Both the position numbers and the translations under genes were made by a program. From contig NZ_QJKM01000002.1 of assembly GCF_003425685.1 (NCBI RefSeq), positions 248,001 through 312,000 of the forward strand: DNA of 64,000 nt, written 5' to 3'. This document shows, in pieces, positions 43,947-53,441 of this stretch. Below the pieces are notes generated by a model. That model saw only the letters and a list, made by a program, of their open reading frames with translations. It made no database searches and had not been told where the DNA came from. Numbering within the stretch: the stretch's first letter is position 1; each line of letters opens with the position of its first letter. The DNA comes from Rhizobium terrae. Lineage in GTDB: Bacteria; Pseudomonadota; Alphaproteobacteria; Rhizobiales; Rhizobiaceae.

Positions 43947-45218
43947 ATGAAGGTTCTCTTGATCGGTTCGGGCGGACGCGAGCATGCACTCGCCTGGAAA
44001 CTCGCTCAGTCGCCGAAACTCACGGCGCTTTATGCGGCACCCGGCAATCCCGGCATCGCCGAACATGCCGAACTCGCCAGCCTCGACATTGACGACCATC
44101 AGGCCGTGGTGCGCTTCTGCCGCGAAAGGGCGGTCGATCTCGTCGTCGTCGGACCGGAGGCGCCGCTGGTGGCCGGCCTTGCGGACGTGCTGCGTGCCGA
44201 AGGCATTGCGACATTCGGTCCCTCTGCCGCCGCCGCCCGCCTGGAAGGTTCGAAGGGTTTCACCAAGGATCTCTGCTCCCGTTATAATATTCCGACCGGC
44301 GCCTACCGCCGCTTCACCGACCTAGCCGAGGCCAAGGCCTACGTGCAGCAGCAGGGCGCGCCGATCGTCGTGAAGGCGGATGGGCTTGCCGCCGGCAAGG
44401 GCGTGACCGTGGCGATGACGCTCGACGAGGCGCTGGCTGCGATCGACGACTGTTTCGATGGCGCTTTTGGCTCGGCCGGCGCCGAAGTGGTGGTCGAAGC
44501 CTATCTTGACGGGGAAGAGGCCAGCTTCTTCTGCCTGTCGGACGGCAAAACGGCGCTGGCGCTGGCGACCGCCCAGGACCACAAGCGGGTCGGCGACGGC
44601 GATACCGGTCCGAATACCGGCGGCATGGGTGCCTATTCCCCTGCCCCCGTCATGACGCCCGAAATGGTCTCCCGCACCATGAAGGAGATCATCGAGCCGA
44701 CGATCCGGGGCATGGCGGAAAGCGGCCATCCCTTCACCGGCGTCTTTTTTGCCGGCCTGATGATCACGGCCAAAGGTCCCGAACTCATCGAATACAATGT
44801 CCGCTTCGGCGATCCCGAATGCCAGGTGCTGATGATGCGGCTGAAGAGCGACCTGCTCGAACTGCTCCACGCCGCCGCAACCGAGACGCTCGACCGGGTT
44901 TCCGCCTCTTGGAGCGATGATGCGGCGCTGACCGTCGTGATGGCCTCGAAGGGATATCCCGGCGCCTACGACAAGGGTACGGCCATCGCAAATCTGCCGG
45001 CAACGTCCGCGGGCGAAAAGATTTTCCACGCAGGCACCGCATTGAAGGATGGCCGGCTGGTGGCGACGGGCGGCCGGGTGCTGAACGTGACCGCGACGGG
45101 AAGGACCGTCGCAGAGGCGCAGGCCGGAGCCTACGCGCTGGTCGACCGGGTGGAATGGGAAAGCGGCTTCTGCCGCCGCGACATCGGCTGGCAGGCGATC
45201 GCGCGCGAAAAAAACTGA
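43947..45218 (+). CDS. purD: phosphoribosylamine-glycine ligase (PurD)
   Basis: An ATP-grasp enzyme of 423 residues catalysing step two of purine synthesis: phosphoribosylamine plus glycine plus ATP gives GAR. The N-terminus [20 protein letters not shown] is diagnostic, and later blocks are [15 protein letters not shown] and [20 protein letters not shown]. The family signature [17 protein letters not shown] lies near 285. The start is the ATG behind GAGGGCGAGAC; the frame continues upstream without coding features. The gene has no same-strand purine neighbours. Confidence 0.97.
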   Translation: MKVLLIGSGGREHALAWKLAQSPKLTALYAAPGNPGIAEHAELASLDIDDHQAVVRFCRERAVDLVVVGPEAPLVAGLADVLRAEGIATFGPSAAAARLEGSKGFTKDLCSRYNIPTGAYRRFTDLAEAKAYVQQQGAPIVVKADGLAAGKGVTVAMTLDEALAAIDDCFDGAFGSAGAEVVVEAYLDGEEASFFCLSDGKTALALATAQDHKRVGDGDTGPNTGGMGAYSPAPVMTPEMVSRTMKEIIEPTIRGMAESGHPFTGVFFAGLMITAKGPELIEYNVRFGDPECQVLMMRLKSDLLELLHAAATETLDRVSASWSDDAALTVVMASKGYPGAYDKGTAIANLPATSAGEKIFHAGTALKDGRLVATGGRVLNVTATGRTVAEAQAGAYALVDRVEWESGFCRRDIGWQAIAREKN

Positions 45219-45317
45219 AGCCGCCGGCTGCCGATTCATTCAAAGTTTACTGCTTCTCCTGACGGGATCGAAACGAAACCGCGTTACTTCTTTGGCAGCT
45301 GAAGAAGGATTGCGGTT

Positions 45318-45839
45318 ATGCGTCTCGTTTTGACTACGGCCCTGGTATTTGTAAGCGGTGCGGCTTATGCGTCTTCGATAACGACGCTCGACGGTCCGCA
45401 GAATCCCGGCAGGAGCATCGTCGAAAAAAGCTGCGCCCATTGCGCTGCAGCACCGGTCAGGACCGAGGAACCCAGCTACAAGGTTCCGGACCTCATCCCG
45501 GGTACCCAGAAAACGGAACTCATCGATATCAACGGCGAGAAGAAATTGGTCCGTACTGAAGCCTGGCTTGGCGGTTCGCCGGTGATTTATGTCAGCAAGG
45601 TTCCCGCGTGGATGGCACAGGACAGCGCCATTGCCGAAGTGCGTCCCACGACGAACGGCTCCATCGAGACGATGATCGCGTCCGCGAAGGCATCTCCCGA
45701 CGGCGTCGATACCGGCGCCACGACGGGCGCGGTCAAAATTTCCGCCGAGGCGGAAGCCCGCATCGCTGCAGCGTCCGTCGCTCCGAAGCAACTGGATCTC
45801 GACGCATTCCAGCTTAGGACAAACGCGATTACACATTAG
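45318..45839 (+). CDS. exported protein, plant-virulence-effector HPE1-like
   Basis: A protein of 173 residues with a short signal peptide (MRLVLTTALVFVSGAAYA, cleavage before SSITT). The mature region has SIVEKSCAHCAAAPVRTEEP with a CxxC pair, then PGTQKTELIDINGEKKLVRT and EAWLGGSPVIYVSKVP. I recall this pattern being annotated in rhizobia as HPE1-like domain protein; there is no evidence that it is an effector here. The Ala-rich C-terminal third is probably disordered. It is transcribed alone between purD and a chemoreceptor gene. Confidence 0.65.
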   Translation: MRLVLTTALVFVSGAAYASSITTLDGPQNPGRSIVEKSCAHCAAAPVRTEEPSYKVPDLIPGTQKTELIDINGEKKLVRTEAWLGGSPVIYVSKVPAWMAQDSAIAEVRPTTNGSIETMIASAKASPDGVDTGATTGAVKISAEAEARIAAASVAPKQLDLDAFQLRTNAITH

Positions 45840-45864
45840 GAATTTAGAATATTTACATAGCAAA

Positions 45865-45913
45865 AAGTGATTGAGAAATATCACTTCACGGAATGCGCGA
45901 ATTTTGCGCATTC
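45865..45913. terminator. two adjacent inverted repeats after the HPE1-like gene
   Basis: AAGTGA 45865-45870 with TCACTT 45881-45886, and GAATGCGC 45891-45898 with GCGCATTC 45906-45913, both perfect. They begin 26 bases after the stop codon. No T-run follows, so they may act as a Rho-dependent or RNA-stabilising 3' structure, or as regulator sites for the next gene. Confidence 0.4.
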
Positions 45914-46112
45914 TCAAGGAATACCCGCCTAAAATATTCGCTTTTGCGACTGTCAAGGCTCTCATAATTAAATTTTTATTCAATTATCCGATACCACTCT
46001 CTGATCCAGAGTGCGATGTCAGCACTTCACCAGTGCAGGAAGCACCTTTCCGAAAAACCTCGTCCGCTCCGGCTCCTCCGGGAGATTTCGGCTGCCTGAA
46101 AGTGAGTCGAAA

Positions 46113-47948
46113 ATGAAAAACCTCAAGATATCCCATCAGCTGCTAGGCATGGTGGCAATCCTCATGGTGGCTTTCGCCACTGTGACCTATTATCAGGTCC
46201 GCACTTCGATCAACGCCATCTATAACGAGCGCTACGACATGCTGCGCACGCAGGTAGAATCCGGCATATCCATCCTGCAGTCCTATTACGACCGCGAAAA
46301 GTCCGGAGAACTGAAGCGCGAAGATGCGCAGAAATACGCTTATGCGACGGTCGCCGGTATCAAGTTCGAACCGGCAGGTTACATCTTCGGCCTGAACTAC
46401 GACACGGTGACCCAGTTCCACTACAATTCCAAGCTCATCGGGGTTAACCAGAAGGGTCAGCCGGACAAGAGGGGCAACTTCTTCCGCGAGGAACTGGTCG
46501 CCAAGGGTCGTGCGGGCGGGGGCGTCACCATCTACTATTGGGAAAAACCCGGCATGCCCGCCGATCAGGTTTTCGAAAAGGCGGCCTATTCCAAGGTGTT
46601 TGAACCGTGGCAGATCGTGGTGGGCACCGGCGTCTACACCGATGACCTGGATGCCAAGATCAGCAAGACGGTCATGGAGGTGGTGGCCATCGGCTTCGTT
46701 GCCTTCCTCGCCGCGCTGGGTCTTGCCTTCTACGTGATCCGCAGCATCACCAAACCGCTCGCCGGCGTGCATGCGGCACTCGAAGCCGTCGCCGACGAGG
46801 ACGTCAAGGCGCAGATCCCGCATACGGAAATGTCGAACGAAGTGGGTATGATGGCGAAAGCCACTCAGTCGCTGCAGGAAAAGATCCGCGAACGGCATGC
46901 CATGGCCGCCCGCGAGGAACAACAGAAGCAGGAACTCGACCGCGAACGCCAGCAGAACCTCGACCTGCAGCAGAAAGATGCCGCCTCCCAGGCCCGCGTC
47001 GTCTCCACCATCGGCGAGGCGCTCGAAGCGCTCGCCACCGGCGACCTGACGGTGCGCTGCGGCGATCTCGGCCCACGCTACGAGACGCTGCGCCACAATT
47101 TCAACGAGGCGCTCACCCATCTCGAAGCGGCGATGGCCAAGGTCAATGCCAAGGGCATCGACATCGGCGGCTCGAAGGAAGAGATCCGCCGCGCCTCCAA
47201 CGAGCTGTCGCAGCGCACCGAACGCCAGGCCGCCAACCTGGAGGAAACCTCGGCGGCCCTCGACGAACTCGCCGTCACCGTCCGTCAGACGGCCGAAGGA
47301 GCCCATGAAGCCTCCCAGCGCGTCACCTCGGTCAGCGCCGAGGCGAGCCGCTCCGACCAGATCGTCGCCCAGGCGATCGACGCCATGGGCGGCATCGAGC
47401 ATTCGTCGGAAGAGATCTCCAAGATCATCGGCGTCATCGACGACATCGCCTTCCAGACCAACCTTCTGGCGTTGAATGCCGGCGTCGAAGCGGCCCGTGC
47501 CGGCGAGTCCGGCAAGGGGTTTGCAGTCGTCGCCCAGGAAGTCCGCGAACTCGCCCAGCGCTCCGCCGCGGCCGCCAAGGAGATCAAGGACCAGATCTCC
47601 CGCTCCTCCGGCCAGGTGCAGAATGGCGTGCGGCTCGTCGGCGAAGCTGGCGAAGCGCTGAAGCGGATCTCCGATCAGGTGAAGGCGGCGAGCGAGATCG
47701 TCGGCAAGATCGCCCATTCGGCCTCCGAACAGGACACGACGCTGCGCTCCATCTCGTCGTCGCTCAACCAGCTCGATGCGGCGACCCAGCACAATGCCGC
47801 CATGGCCGAGGAAACCACCGCATCGGCGGAAGCGCTCGCCGCCGACACCGACGAACTCCTCAACCTCATCAGCACATTCCGCATCGGTGCCGGCCACGAG
47901 ACCAGCGGCCTCAACCGAATGGCGCAGAAAATGCGCCGGGCAAGCTGA
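46113..47948 (+). CDS. methyl-accepting chemotaxis protein with single Cache domain
   Basis: A chemoreceptor of 611 residues. TM1 lies near 10-28. A periplasmic single-Cache domain (about 30-185) has EPAGYIFGLNYDTVTQFHYN and ends EPWQIVVGTGVYTDDLDAKI; TM2 lies near 190-210. HAMP follows from RSITKPLAGVHAALEAVADE. A Gln-rich coiled segment and the signalling domain come next, with tip ELAQRSAAAAKEIKDQI near 480. Single-Cache domains usually bind small organic acids. Unlike the other chemoreceptor in this window it lacks a W-x-x-F tail (ends RRAS). The true start is the ATG at 46113; the longer frame from 46011 reads through the leader. A strong terminator follows. Confidence 0.95.
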   Translation: MKNLKISHQLLGMVAILMVAFATVTYYQVRTSINAIYNERYDMLRTQVESGISILQSYYDREKSGELKREDAQKYAYATVAGIKFEPAGYIFGLNYDTVTQFHYNSKLIGVNQKGQPDKRGNFFREELVAKGRAGGGVTIYYWEKPGMPADQVFEKAAYSKVFEPWQIVVGTGVYTDDLDAKISKTVMEVVAIGFVAFLAALGLAFYVIRSITKPLAGVHAALEAVADEDVKAQIPHTEMSNEVGMMAKATQSLQEKIRERHAMAAREEQQKQELDRERQQNLDLQQKDAASQARVVSTIGEALEALATGDLTVRCGDLGPRYETLRHNFNEALTHLEAAMAKVNAKGIDIGGSKEEIRRASNELSQRTERQAANLEETSAALDELAVTVRQTAEGAHEASQRVTSVSAEASRSDQIVAQAIDAMGGIEHSSEEISKIIGVIDDIAFQTNLLALNAGVEAARAGESGKGFAVVAQEVRELAQRSAAAAKEIKDQISRSSGQVQNGVRLVGEAGEALKRISDQVKAASEIVGKIAHSASEQDTTLRSISSSLNQLDAATQHNAAMAEETTASAEALAADTDELLNLISTFRIGAGHETSGLNRMAQKMRRAS

Positions 47949-47975
47949 CAACACACGTTAGTCGGGGGGACGGGG

Positions 47976-48008
47976 AACCGCCGGGTCGAAAGCCCGGCGG
48001 TTTTTTTT
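47976..48008 (+). terminator. strong Rho-independent terminator after the chemoreceptor gene
   Basis: CCGCCGGG at 47978-47985 pairs with CCCGGCGG at 47993-48000, followed by eight T (48001-48008). It lies 28 bases past the stop. Confidence 0.95.
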
Positions 48009-48041
48009 GCGGGCTGTTGCCAAGCCGCCTAAAATTCACTA

Positions 48042-48059
48042 TTGGTATATATGTACCAA
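48042..48059. promoter_or_regulatory. 18-bp near-perfect dyad in front of the RHH-like gene
   Basis: TTGGTA at 48042-48047 and TACCAA at 48054-48059 flank TATATG. Only one base pair breaks full symmetry. It lies 20 bases before the start of the small DNA-binding-like protein gene and its centre could overlap the -10 element. Autoregulation is an inference. Confidence 0.65.
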
Positions 48060-48078
48060 GATAACAACGAATTTCATC

Positions 48079-48345
48079 ATGCCCGACAGCACACGATTGC
48101 AGGTTGAACGCATCCAGACCGGTGTGCGCCTGGAAAAGCGACTGGTCAAAGTGATGAAGGCGCTTGCCGAACACAAGGACATGACCCTCGGCGATCTCAT
48201 CGAGGGGATCGTACTGCATGCCTTCGAGGGCAAGCCGGCCTTTTCCGACGAGACGCTGATCATCATCGGGCGGCTCAAGGAGATCTACCAGCTCGAACTT
48301 TCGGCCGCCGACAGCCACCGACTGCATGACCGCAAGGGGGAATGA
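48079..48345 (+). CDS. small ribbon-helix-helix-like protein
   Basis: A protein of 88 residues starting MPDSTRLQVERIQTGVRLEK. The layout of a short strand (TRLQVERIQTGVRL) followed by two helices (KRLVKVMKALAEHKDM, TLGDLIEGIVLHAFEGK) is that of Arc/CopG-type ribbon-helix-helix proteins, although no family signature is certain. The longer frame from 48007 would begin inside the terminator and across the dyad. It is followed after 58 bases by an SRPBCC gene on the same strand, so they probably form an operon under the upstream dyad. Confidence 0.65.
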   Translation: MPDSTRLQVERIQTGVRLEKRLVKVMKALAEHKDMTLGDLIEGIVLHAFEGKPAFSDETLIIIGRLKEIYQLELSAADSHRLHDRKGE

Positions 48346-48403
48346 AAACGGATTTGCTTGCGTCCTGAACCTTCAAAAAGAAAGCATCACAAAGGACGAG
48401 CCG

Positions 48404-48853
48404 ATGTTCCAAGCACTTCATCGAGACGAACGACATACGATCCGCCTGCCCTTTCCAATCGACGCCTGCTTTCCTCTCTTCACGCCGGAAGGTGAAAGGC
48501 GCTGGGTGCCGGACTGGCAGCCGCTCTACCTGCATCCCCCAAGCGGCGAGACGACGGAAGGCATGGTCTTTACGACCGGCCATGGCGGCGAGACCACCCT
48601 CTGGTGCCTTATCGACCTGGACGAGGTAAACGGCCGCCTGCGCTACAGCCGGCTGACACCGGGCTCCCGTTCGGTCATCGTCCACGTCCGGCTTGACGCG
48701 TTGAGCGAAAATGAAACCGAGCTCACGGTGGAATACAGCTATACGGGCCTCAGCGAGCACGGAAATGCGGCAATCGAGGCGGCCACCGGTCCTGCTTTTA
48801 CGGCGATGATCGAAAGCTGGAAGGCGATGATCCTGGAAAAAATTGCCGCGTGA
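48404..48853 (+). CDS. SRPBCC (START-like) family protein
   Basis: A protein of 149 residues from MFQALHRDERHTIRLPFPID. It has the strand/helix order of the SRPBCC fold: IDACFPLFTPEGERRWVPDW, then VFTTGHGGETTLWCLIDLDE and a C-terminal helix (AFTAMIESWKAMILEKI). These proteins bind hydrophobic ligands in a deep pocket; some are polyketide cyclases or stress proteins. The ligand is unknown. AAAGGA precedes the ATG. Its only likely partner is the upstream RHH-like gene. Confidence 0.8.
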   Translation: MFQALHRDERHTIRLPFPIDACFPLFTPEGERRWVPDWQPLYLHPPSGETTEGMVFTTGHGGETTLWCLIDLDEVNGRLRYSRLTPGSRSVIVHVRLDALSENETELTVEYSYTGLSEHGNAAIEAATGPAFTAMIESWKAMILEKIAA

Positions 48854-48903
48854 CATCCGGAGCGGAGAACCGGCGGAATGGCCGCCATCCAGTCGATATC
48901 GAC

Positions 48904-49266
48904 CTATCGCGCGTGCGGCGCCGGGCAATTGCCGGTGGTTATCCCGTAATAGGCGGCCGCCAGAGAGATCGAGACGATGAAGAGGGCCACGGAGATGGCG
49001 AGGGCGAGGCCGTGGATGCGGCCTCTTCCGGTGGCGAGATAGGTTCGAAAGAGCGTCATCTGCTCCTTGTCGAAGACGAGGCCCCGCCAAAGGCCCTTGT
49101 CCGTCTTGCGGTGCCGGTCGTGACGCCAGACGACGAGAACGAGGCCCAGGAACAGGAGGAAGGCGACAAAGAACGACAGGCTCACGATGCCGTTCAGGAC
49201 GCCGCCCTGCCCCGTGCAGATATTGAAAAACCGGATGCCCGAAAGAAACGGAGAATCCGCCTCCAT
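48904..49266 (-). CDS. small membrane protein upstream-linked to glyS
   Basis: A protein of 120 residues with two clear membrane segments (GIVSLSFFVAFLLFLGLVLV near 27-46 and LALAISVALFIVSISLAAAY near 88-107). A basic loop between them contains WRHDRHRKTDKGLWRG and LFRTYLATGRGRIH. I recognise no family; I recall similar membrane proteins next to glyS in rhizobia. It starts five bases after the glyS stop, so it is co-transcribed with glyS. Confidence 0.65.
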   Translation of the reverse strand: MEADSPFLSGIRFFNICTGQGGVLNGIVSLSFFVAFLLFLGLVLVVWRHDRHRKTDKGLWRGLVFDKEQMTLFRTYLATGRGRIHGLALAISVALFIVSISLAAAYYGITTGNCPAPHAR

Positions 49267-49271
49267 CGATC

Positions 49272-51494
49272 TCACCCGGCGATCTTCGAGAAATCCGCAA
49301 CCGTGCCGGTCGCCTCGCGGATAGCCTTCAAGAGCGCCAGGCGGTTGGCACGGATCGCGGCATCCTCGTCGTTGACCAGAACGTCCTCGAAGAATGTATC
49401 GACCGGTACGCGGAGCCTGGAGAGGGCTTCCATGGCAGAGCGGAAATCTTCCTTGGCGATCGCCTCCGACGCTTCCGTGGCAGCAACCTTGACGGCGGCC
49501 CACAGCGCCTTTTCCGCATCGAGCTTCAGGAGTGCTTCGGCAACGCCATCGGCAACGACGGTGCCCTTCTTTTCTTCGGCTGCGAGAAGCTGCACGGCGC
49601 GCTTGGTGCCGGCGAGCAGGTTCTTGCCGTCTTCGGATGTGATGAAAGCGGTCAGCGCCTCGACGCGGCGGGCAACGAGGAGCAGGTCGTCGGATTCCGG
49701 GGTGAGCACCGCATCGATCAGGTCGTGACGGGCGCCTTGGTCGCGGAGGTAGACCTTGAGGCGGTCGTGGAAGAAGGAGAGGAGGTCGGCGAAGACGCTG
49801 TCCTGATCCTTAATCGGATAGTCAAATCGGTCATCGATGGCCTCGTACAATTGGCCCCAAAAAACGCTTCGATCAAAAAGGCTGAGCCGAATCTTACGCT
49901 CCAGCAAAATCCGCACCACACCCAGCGCCGCTCGCCTTAACGCAAACGGGTCCTTCGAACCGGTCGGCTTTTCGTCGACTGCCCAAAAACCGACGAGCGT
50001 ATCGAGCTTGTCGGCGAGCGCCACCGTCAGGCCGACCTTGTCTTCCGGCAGGCGGTCGGAGGGGCCGTTCGGTTTCCAGTGGTCTTCTATGGCGGCCGCA
50101 ACCTTCGCATCCTCGCCCTGCAGAAGCGCGTATTTGCGGCCCATCAGGCCCTGGAGTTCCGGGAATTCGCCGACGGCTTCGGTGCGCAGATCGGCCTTGG
50201 CAAGCACGGCGGCACGATCCACCAGAGCCGGATCGGCGCCGGTGATAGAGGCCAACTGGGCGGCGAGAGCGCGGATGCGCGCCACGCGCTCGCCCTGGGT
50301 GCCGAGCTTGGCGTGGAACGTCACGTTCAGCGCGTCGAGCTTTGCCATGCGCTGGTCGAGCGGCTTTTTCAGGTCGAGGTCGAACTTCTTCGCCGAGTCC
50401 TTCAGCGTATCCAGATCCGGCATGTCGCCCTGGTCGCGGGTCCAGAAATGCTTGGCATCCGAGAGGCGAGCGCGGACGACCTTGCCGTTGCCGTGCACGA
50501 TCTCCTTGCCGCCGTCCTTCGCCTCGATGTTCGAGATCAGGATGAAGCGGTTGGAGAGGCCTTCTCCGCCCGTCTGCGGGCGGGTGACGAAACATTTCTG
50601 ATTGGTCTTGATGGTCAGCCGGATGATTTCCGGGGGGATCGCGAGATAATCTTCCTCGAACTCGCCCATCAGCACATGCGGCCATTCGACGAGGCCGGAG
50701 ACTTCTTCCAGCAGGCCCTCGTCCTCGACCAGTTCCAGGCCGTTCGCGAAGGCAAGGTCGCGGGCGTCGTGCAGGATGACGTCCTTGCGTCGATCGGCAT
50801 CGAGCATGACCTTCGCCTTTTCGAGGCTCGACACATAGTCGTCGAAACGGCGCACGGTGATGGCATCCGGCGCGTGGAAACGGTGGCCGTAGGTGATGTT
50901 GCCTGCCGTCAGCCCGTCGATCTCGAAGGGGATGACCTGAGTTTCGTCATGTTCCGGGCCGAAGACGCAGACGATCGACTGCAGCGGGCGTACCCAGCGC
51001 AGGCTTTCCGGTCCCTTGCCCTCGATGCCCGAGAACCGGGCGCCCTTCGGCATCGAGGCGGCACCCCAGCGCATCGATTTTGGCCAGGGGAAACTGCGGA
51101 TGATGCCGGGCATGACGTCGGCGATGATCTCTTCCGCCGGGCGGCCGGGCCTGGAGATGACCGCAACGTAGAAATCGCCCTTTTTTGGATCGTTGACGAC
51201 CTGGGCTTCGGATACGGAAGAGAGGCCGGCCTTGCGAAGAAAACCCTGGATCGCCTGTTCGGGCGCCTTGGTGGACGGGCCCTTGACCTCTTCGCGCTGA
51301 TCGGCGGAACGGGCGGTCAGGCCGCGGATATCGAGCGCCAGGCGCCGCGGCGTCCAGTATTCGCGCGCACCCTCGTAGGTCAGGCCCGCATCCACAAGCG
51401 CGTCGGTGACGAGCTTTTTCAGGTCTCCCGCCGCCTTGCGCTGCATGCGGGCAGGAATTTCCTCCGAGCGGAGTTCGAGAAGCAGATCGGGCAT
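49272..51494 (-). CDS. glyS: glycyl-tRNA synthetase beta subunit (GlyS)
   Basis: A protein of 740 residues starting [20 protein letters not shown], the diagnostic GlyS N-terminus. Further blocks are [48 protein letters not shown] and a HD-like region around [20 protein letters not shown]. The C-terminal DALR-like anticodon-binding domain ends [20 protein letters not shown]. With GlyQ it forms the alpha2beta2 enzyme charging tRNA-Gly. glyQ lies about 6.3 kb upstream on the same strand, with other genes between. It is slightly longer than E. coli GlyS. Confidence 0.97.
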   Translation of the reverse strand: MPDLLLELRSEEIPARMQRKAAGDLKKLVTDALVDAGLTYEGAREYWTPRRLALDIRGLTARSADQREEVKGPSTKAPEQAIQGFLRKAGLSSVSEAQVVNDPKKGDFYVAVISRPGRPAEEIIADVMPGIIRSFPWPKSMRWGAASMPKGARFSGIEGKGPESLRWVRPLQSIVCVFGPEHDETQVIPFEIDGLTAGNITYGHRFHAPDAITVRRFDDYVSSLEKAKVMLDADRRKDVILHDARDLAFANGLELVEDEGLLEEVSGLVEWPHVLMGEFEEDYLAIPPEIIRLTIKTNQKCFVTRPQTGGEGLSNRFILISNIEAKDGGKEIVHGNGKVVRARLSDAKHFWTRDQGDMPDLDTLKDSAKKFDLDLKKPLDQRMAKLDALNVTFHAKLGTQGERVARIRALAAQLASITGADPALVDRAAVLAKADLRTEAVGEFPELQGLMGRKYALLQGEDAKVAAAIEDHWKPNGPSDRLPEDKVGLTVALADKLDTLVGFWAVDEKPTGSKDPFALRRAALGVVRILLERKIRLSLFDRSVFWGQLYEAIDDRFDYPIKDQDSVFADLLSFFHDRLKVYLRDQGARHDLIDAVLTPESDDLLLVARRVEALTAFITSEDGKNLLAGTKRAVQLLAAEEKKGTVVADGVAEALLKLDAEKALWAAVKVAATEASEAIAKEDFRSAMEALSRLRVPVDTFFEDVLVNDEDAAIRANRLALLKAIREATGTVADFSKIAG

Positions 51495-51636
51495 GGGCTC
51501 AGGTCTTTGCGCTTACAATAACGTCGCGGCGGACTTAGCAAGCCCGCCGCCAAAAGTCATCCATGAAAGCGGGAGTATCATGCTGAAAGCAGACGGGTGG
51601 ACCCAGCCGTTCGGCGGCAATTGCCGAGGACCTCGT

Positions 51637-53355
51637 TTACCGGAACAGGTTGCGCATCCGGTCGTGATAGCTGCCGGACTTGAAATAGGACCGGGCCCAG
51701 CCATCGTCCGGCTCCAATATCGCGGCCTTGCGCGGATCGCCCCGCTTTTCCTTCGCCAGCTTGATCGCCACCGTGCGGAAGTAGAGATGGTTGAACAGCC
51801 GCATGTATTCGTTGACATAGATATCCGCCACCGACCGGAAATCCGGCCCGCGCATCAGCATCATGTTCTCGTCATTGCCGGTGACCGACGGATTGGAGAA
51901 ATTGGCCGAGCCGCAATAGATCTGCGGATCGTCGGACAGCGCGTCGATCAGCATGATCTTGGTGTGGATGTAGAAGATATTGCCCCTGGCGCGGAAATGC
52001 TCTTCCTTCCTGAACCATTCGTCCAGCGCATGCCCCTTCAGCTTCAGTGCGATCGTTTCAGCGTTGAGCCTGGAGCCGAGCGCGATGCGCGTGTCGCGGT
52101 CGACCGCCAGCGTCGCCTGGGCTTCGGCATTGCTGTCCGGCCGTTCCATCAGGACGAAGCGGATGAAATCCTTGTCACTGGCAAATTTCGCCACCAGCTG
52201 CTCCGCGACGCCGAAGGCGGCGGTGAACATGACGCTGGAACTCGCCGCGTCCATTCTCTCCGCGAACCATTCCAAGAGCCCCGCCTCGCGCGGCGCGAAG
52301 ACCGCCTTCATGGCATTCGGCGTCAGTTCGCCAACAGGATCGGGAAAGGTGCGGGTGTTGAAGGCCTTGAAGGTGCGCGTCTCGGGATCACCCGCAAGCT
52401 TCTCCCAATACTGGTTGTAGACGGCCGCCAGCGCCGGATCGCGGAGGACATGGGCGACATTGCTTTGGCCGAGAAAGCCGGAAGACGTGAAATTCGTCGA
52501 GCCCGTCCAGATCTGCACCGGCTTGTCGTTTTTGAGCAGCACGATGAACTTGTTATGCGGGATCTTGGAGAAATTGCAGCGCGTATGCAGCGTGAGATTT
52601 CTGGTCTCGGCAAGCTTCGCGGCGGCGATGGTCGCGACGTTCTTCTCGCTCGTCTCGTCGAGAACGATATCGCCGTTCTGCTTGCGGTCACCCGCGTCAT
52701 AGCAGATCTGCACCTTGGCGCCGGTTCCGGCGGCGATCTTCAGGGCTTCGAGAATGGGCATGTAGTGGAACTCGTAGGCCGCGACGCGCAATTCGAACCT
52801 GCTGCCGTTCGCCTGCGCGATATAGGCCAGCGCCGCCTCCAGGAGGCCACGCGACAGCCATTTGACCTTTTCGTTGCCGGGGTCGTTCTGCTCTTGGTCG
52901 GTCGGGCCGACATTGCCGAAGCGATCCGCGAAAGCCTGGCTCGGTATGGCGCCGCGATTGAAATAGACGCCGTGGACTGCATCGGACGCATTCGCGGTCT
53001 TCACGTCGTTGAGTTCGATCTCCGGCCCGTAGGTCAGCGCCGACGGCTTGCCATAGACAGCCTGCACGACATAATCGTAGGACGTCGCAGGTTCCGCAGC
53101 ATAGTCGCCCCACTGAAAATCCTGGATCGGATGTTCCCGTGTCGATTTGCTTTCACCGGGCTCCGGATGGGGATTGGTTTCCTCGAAGAACTTGAAGCCG
53201 CGCATCCAGCGGATATCGCCCGTGCCGGCTTTCCTTTTCCCCAAGGTGAACCCCAGGAGCCCCTTGCGCGCCTCCGGCGTGGCGTCGAAGCCGAAAAGCA
53301 CCGTGTGCGAACCTACAATCGGCTTGACGCTGATACCGTCCTTGGCAACCCGCAT
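51637..53355 (-). CDS. phospholipase D-like protein
   Basis: A protein of 572 residues with two HKD-type half sites. The first is HNKFIVLLKN (His near 267) followed by IWTGSTNFTSSGFLGQSN; the second is IHTKIMLIDAL (His near 464) followed by YCGSANFSNPSVTGNDEN. In the first the usual Asp is replaced by Leu, while the GSxN partner is kept. No signal peptide is seen, so it is probably cytoplasmic. PLD-fold enzymes act on phosphodiester bonds in lipids or nucleic acids; the substrate is unknown. The N-terminal 200 residues have no domain I recognise. Confidence 0.85.
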   Translation of the reverse strand: MRVAKDGISVKPIVGSHTVLFGFDATPEARKGLLGFTLGKRKAGTGDIRWMRGFKFFEETNPHPEPGESKSTREHPIQDFQWGDYAAEPATSYDYVVQAVYGKPSALTYGPEIELNDVKTANASDAVHGVYFNRGAIPSQAFADRFGNVGPTDQEQNDPGNEKVKWLSRGLLEAALAYIAQANGSRFELRVAAYEFHYMPILEALKIAAGTGAKVQICYDAGDRKQNGDIVLDETSEKNVATIAAAKLAETRNLTLHTRCNFSKIPHNKFIVLLKNDKPVQIWTGSTNFTSSGFLGQSNVAHVLRDPALAAVYNQYWEKLAGDPETRTFKAFNTRTFPDPVGELTPNAMKAVFAPREAGLLEWFAERMDAASSSVMFTAAFGVAEQLVAKFASDKDFIRFVLMERPDSNAEAQATLAVDRDTRIALGSRLNAETIALKLKGHALDEWFRKEEHFRARGNIFYIHTKIMLIDALSDDPQIYCGSANFSNPSVTGNDENMMLMRGPDFRSVADIYVNEYMRLFNHLYFRTVAIKLAKEKRGDPRKAAILEPDDGWARSYFKSGSYHDRMRNLFR

Positions 53356-53441
53356 GGCACATTCCCCCGCCTTGCTACACCGTAGATTTACATCATGACA
53401 TTCGCATGAAGCCAGAGGTCGAGCGGCTGGAGGCCGTTATT

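Noticed and set aside
46011-46112. N-terminal extension of the Cache chemoreceptor
   Set aside because: The first membrane helix with its basic start (MKNLKISHQ) begins at 46113; the extension lacks similarity to receptor N-termini.
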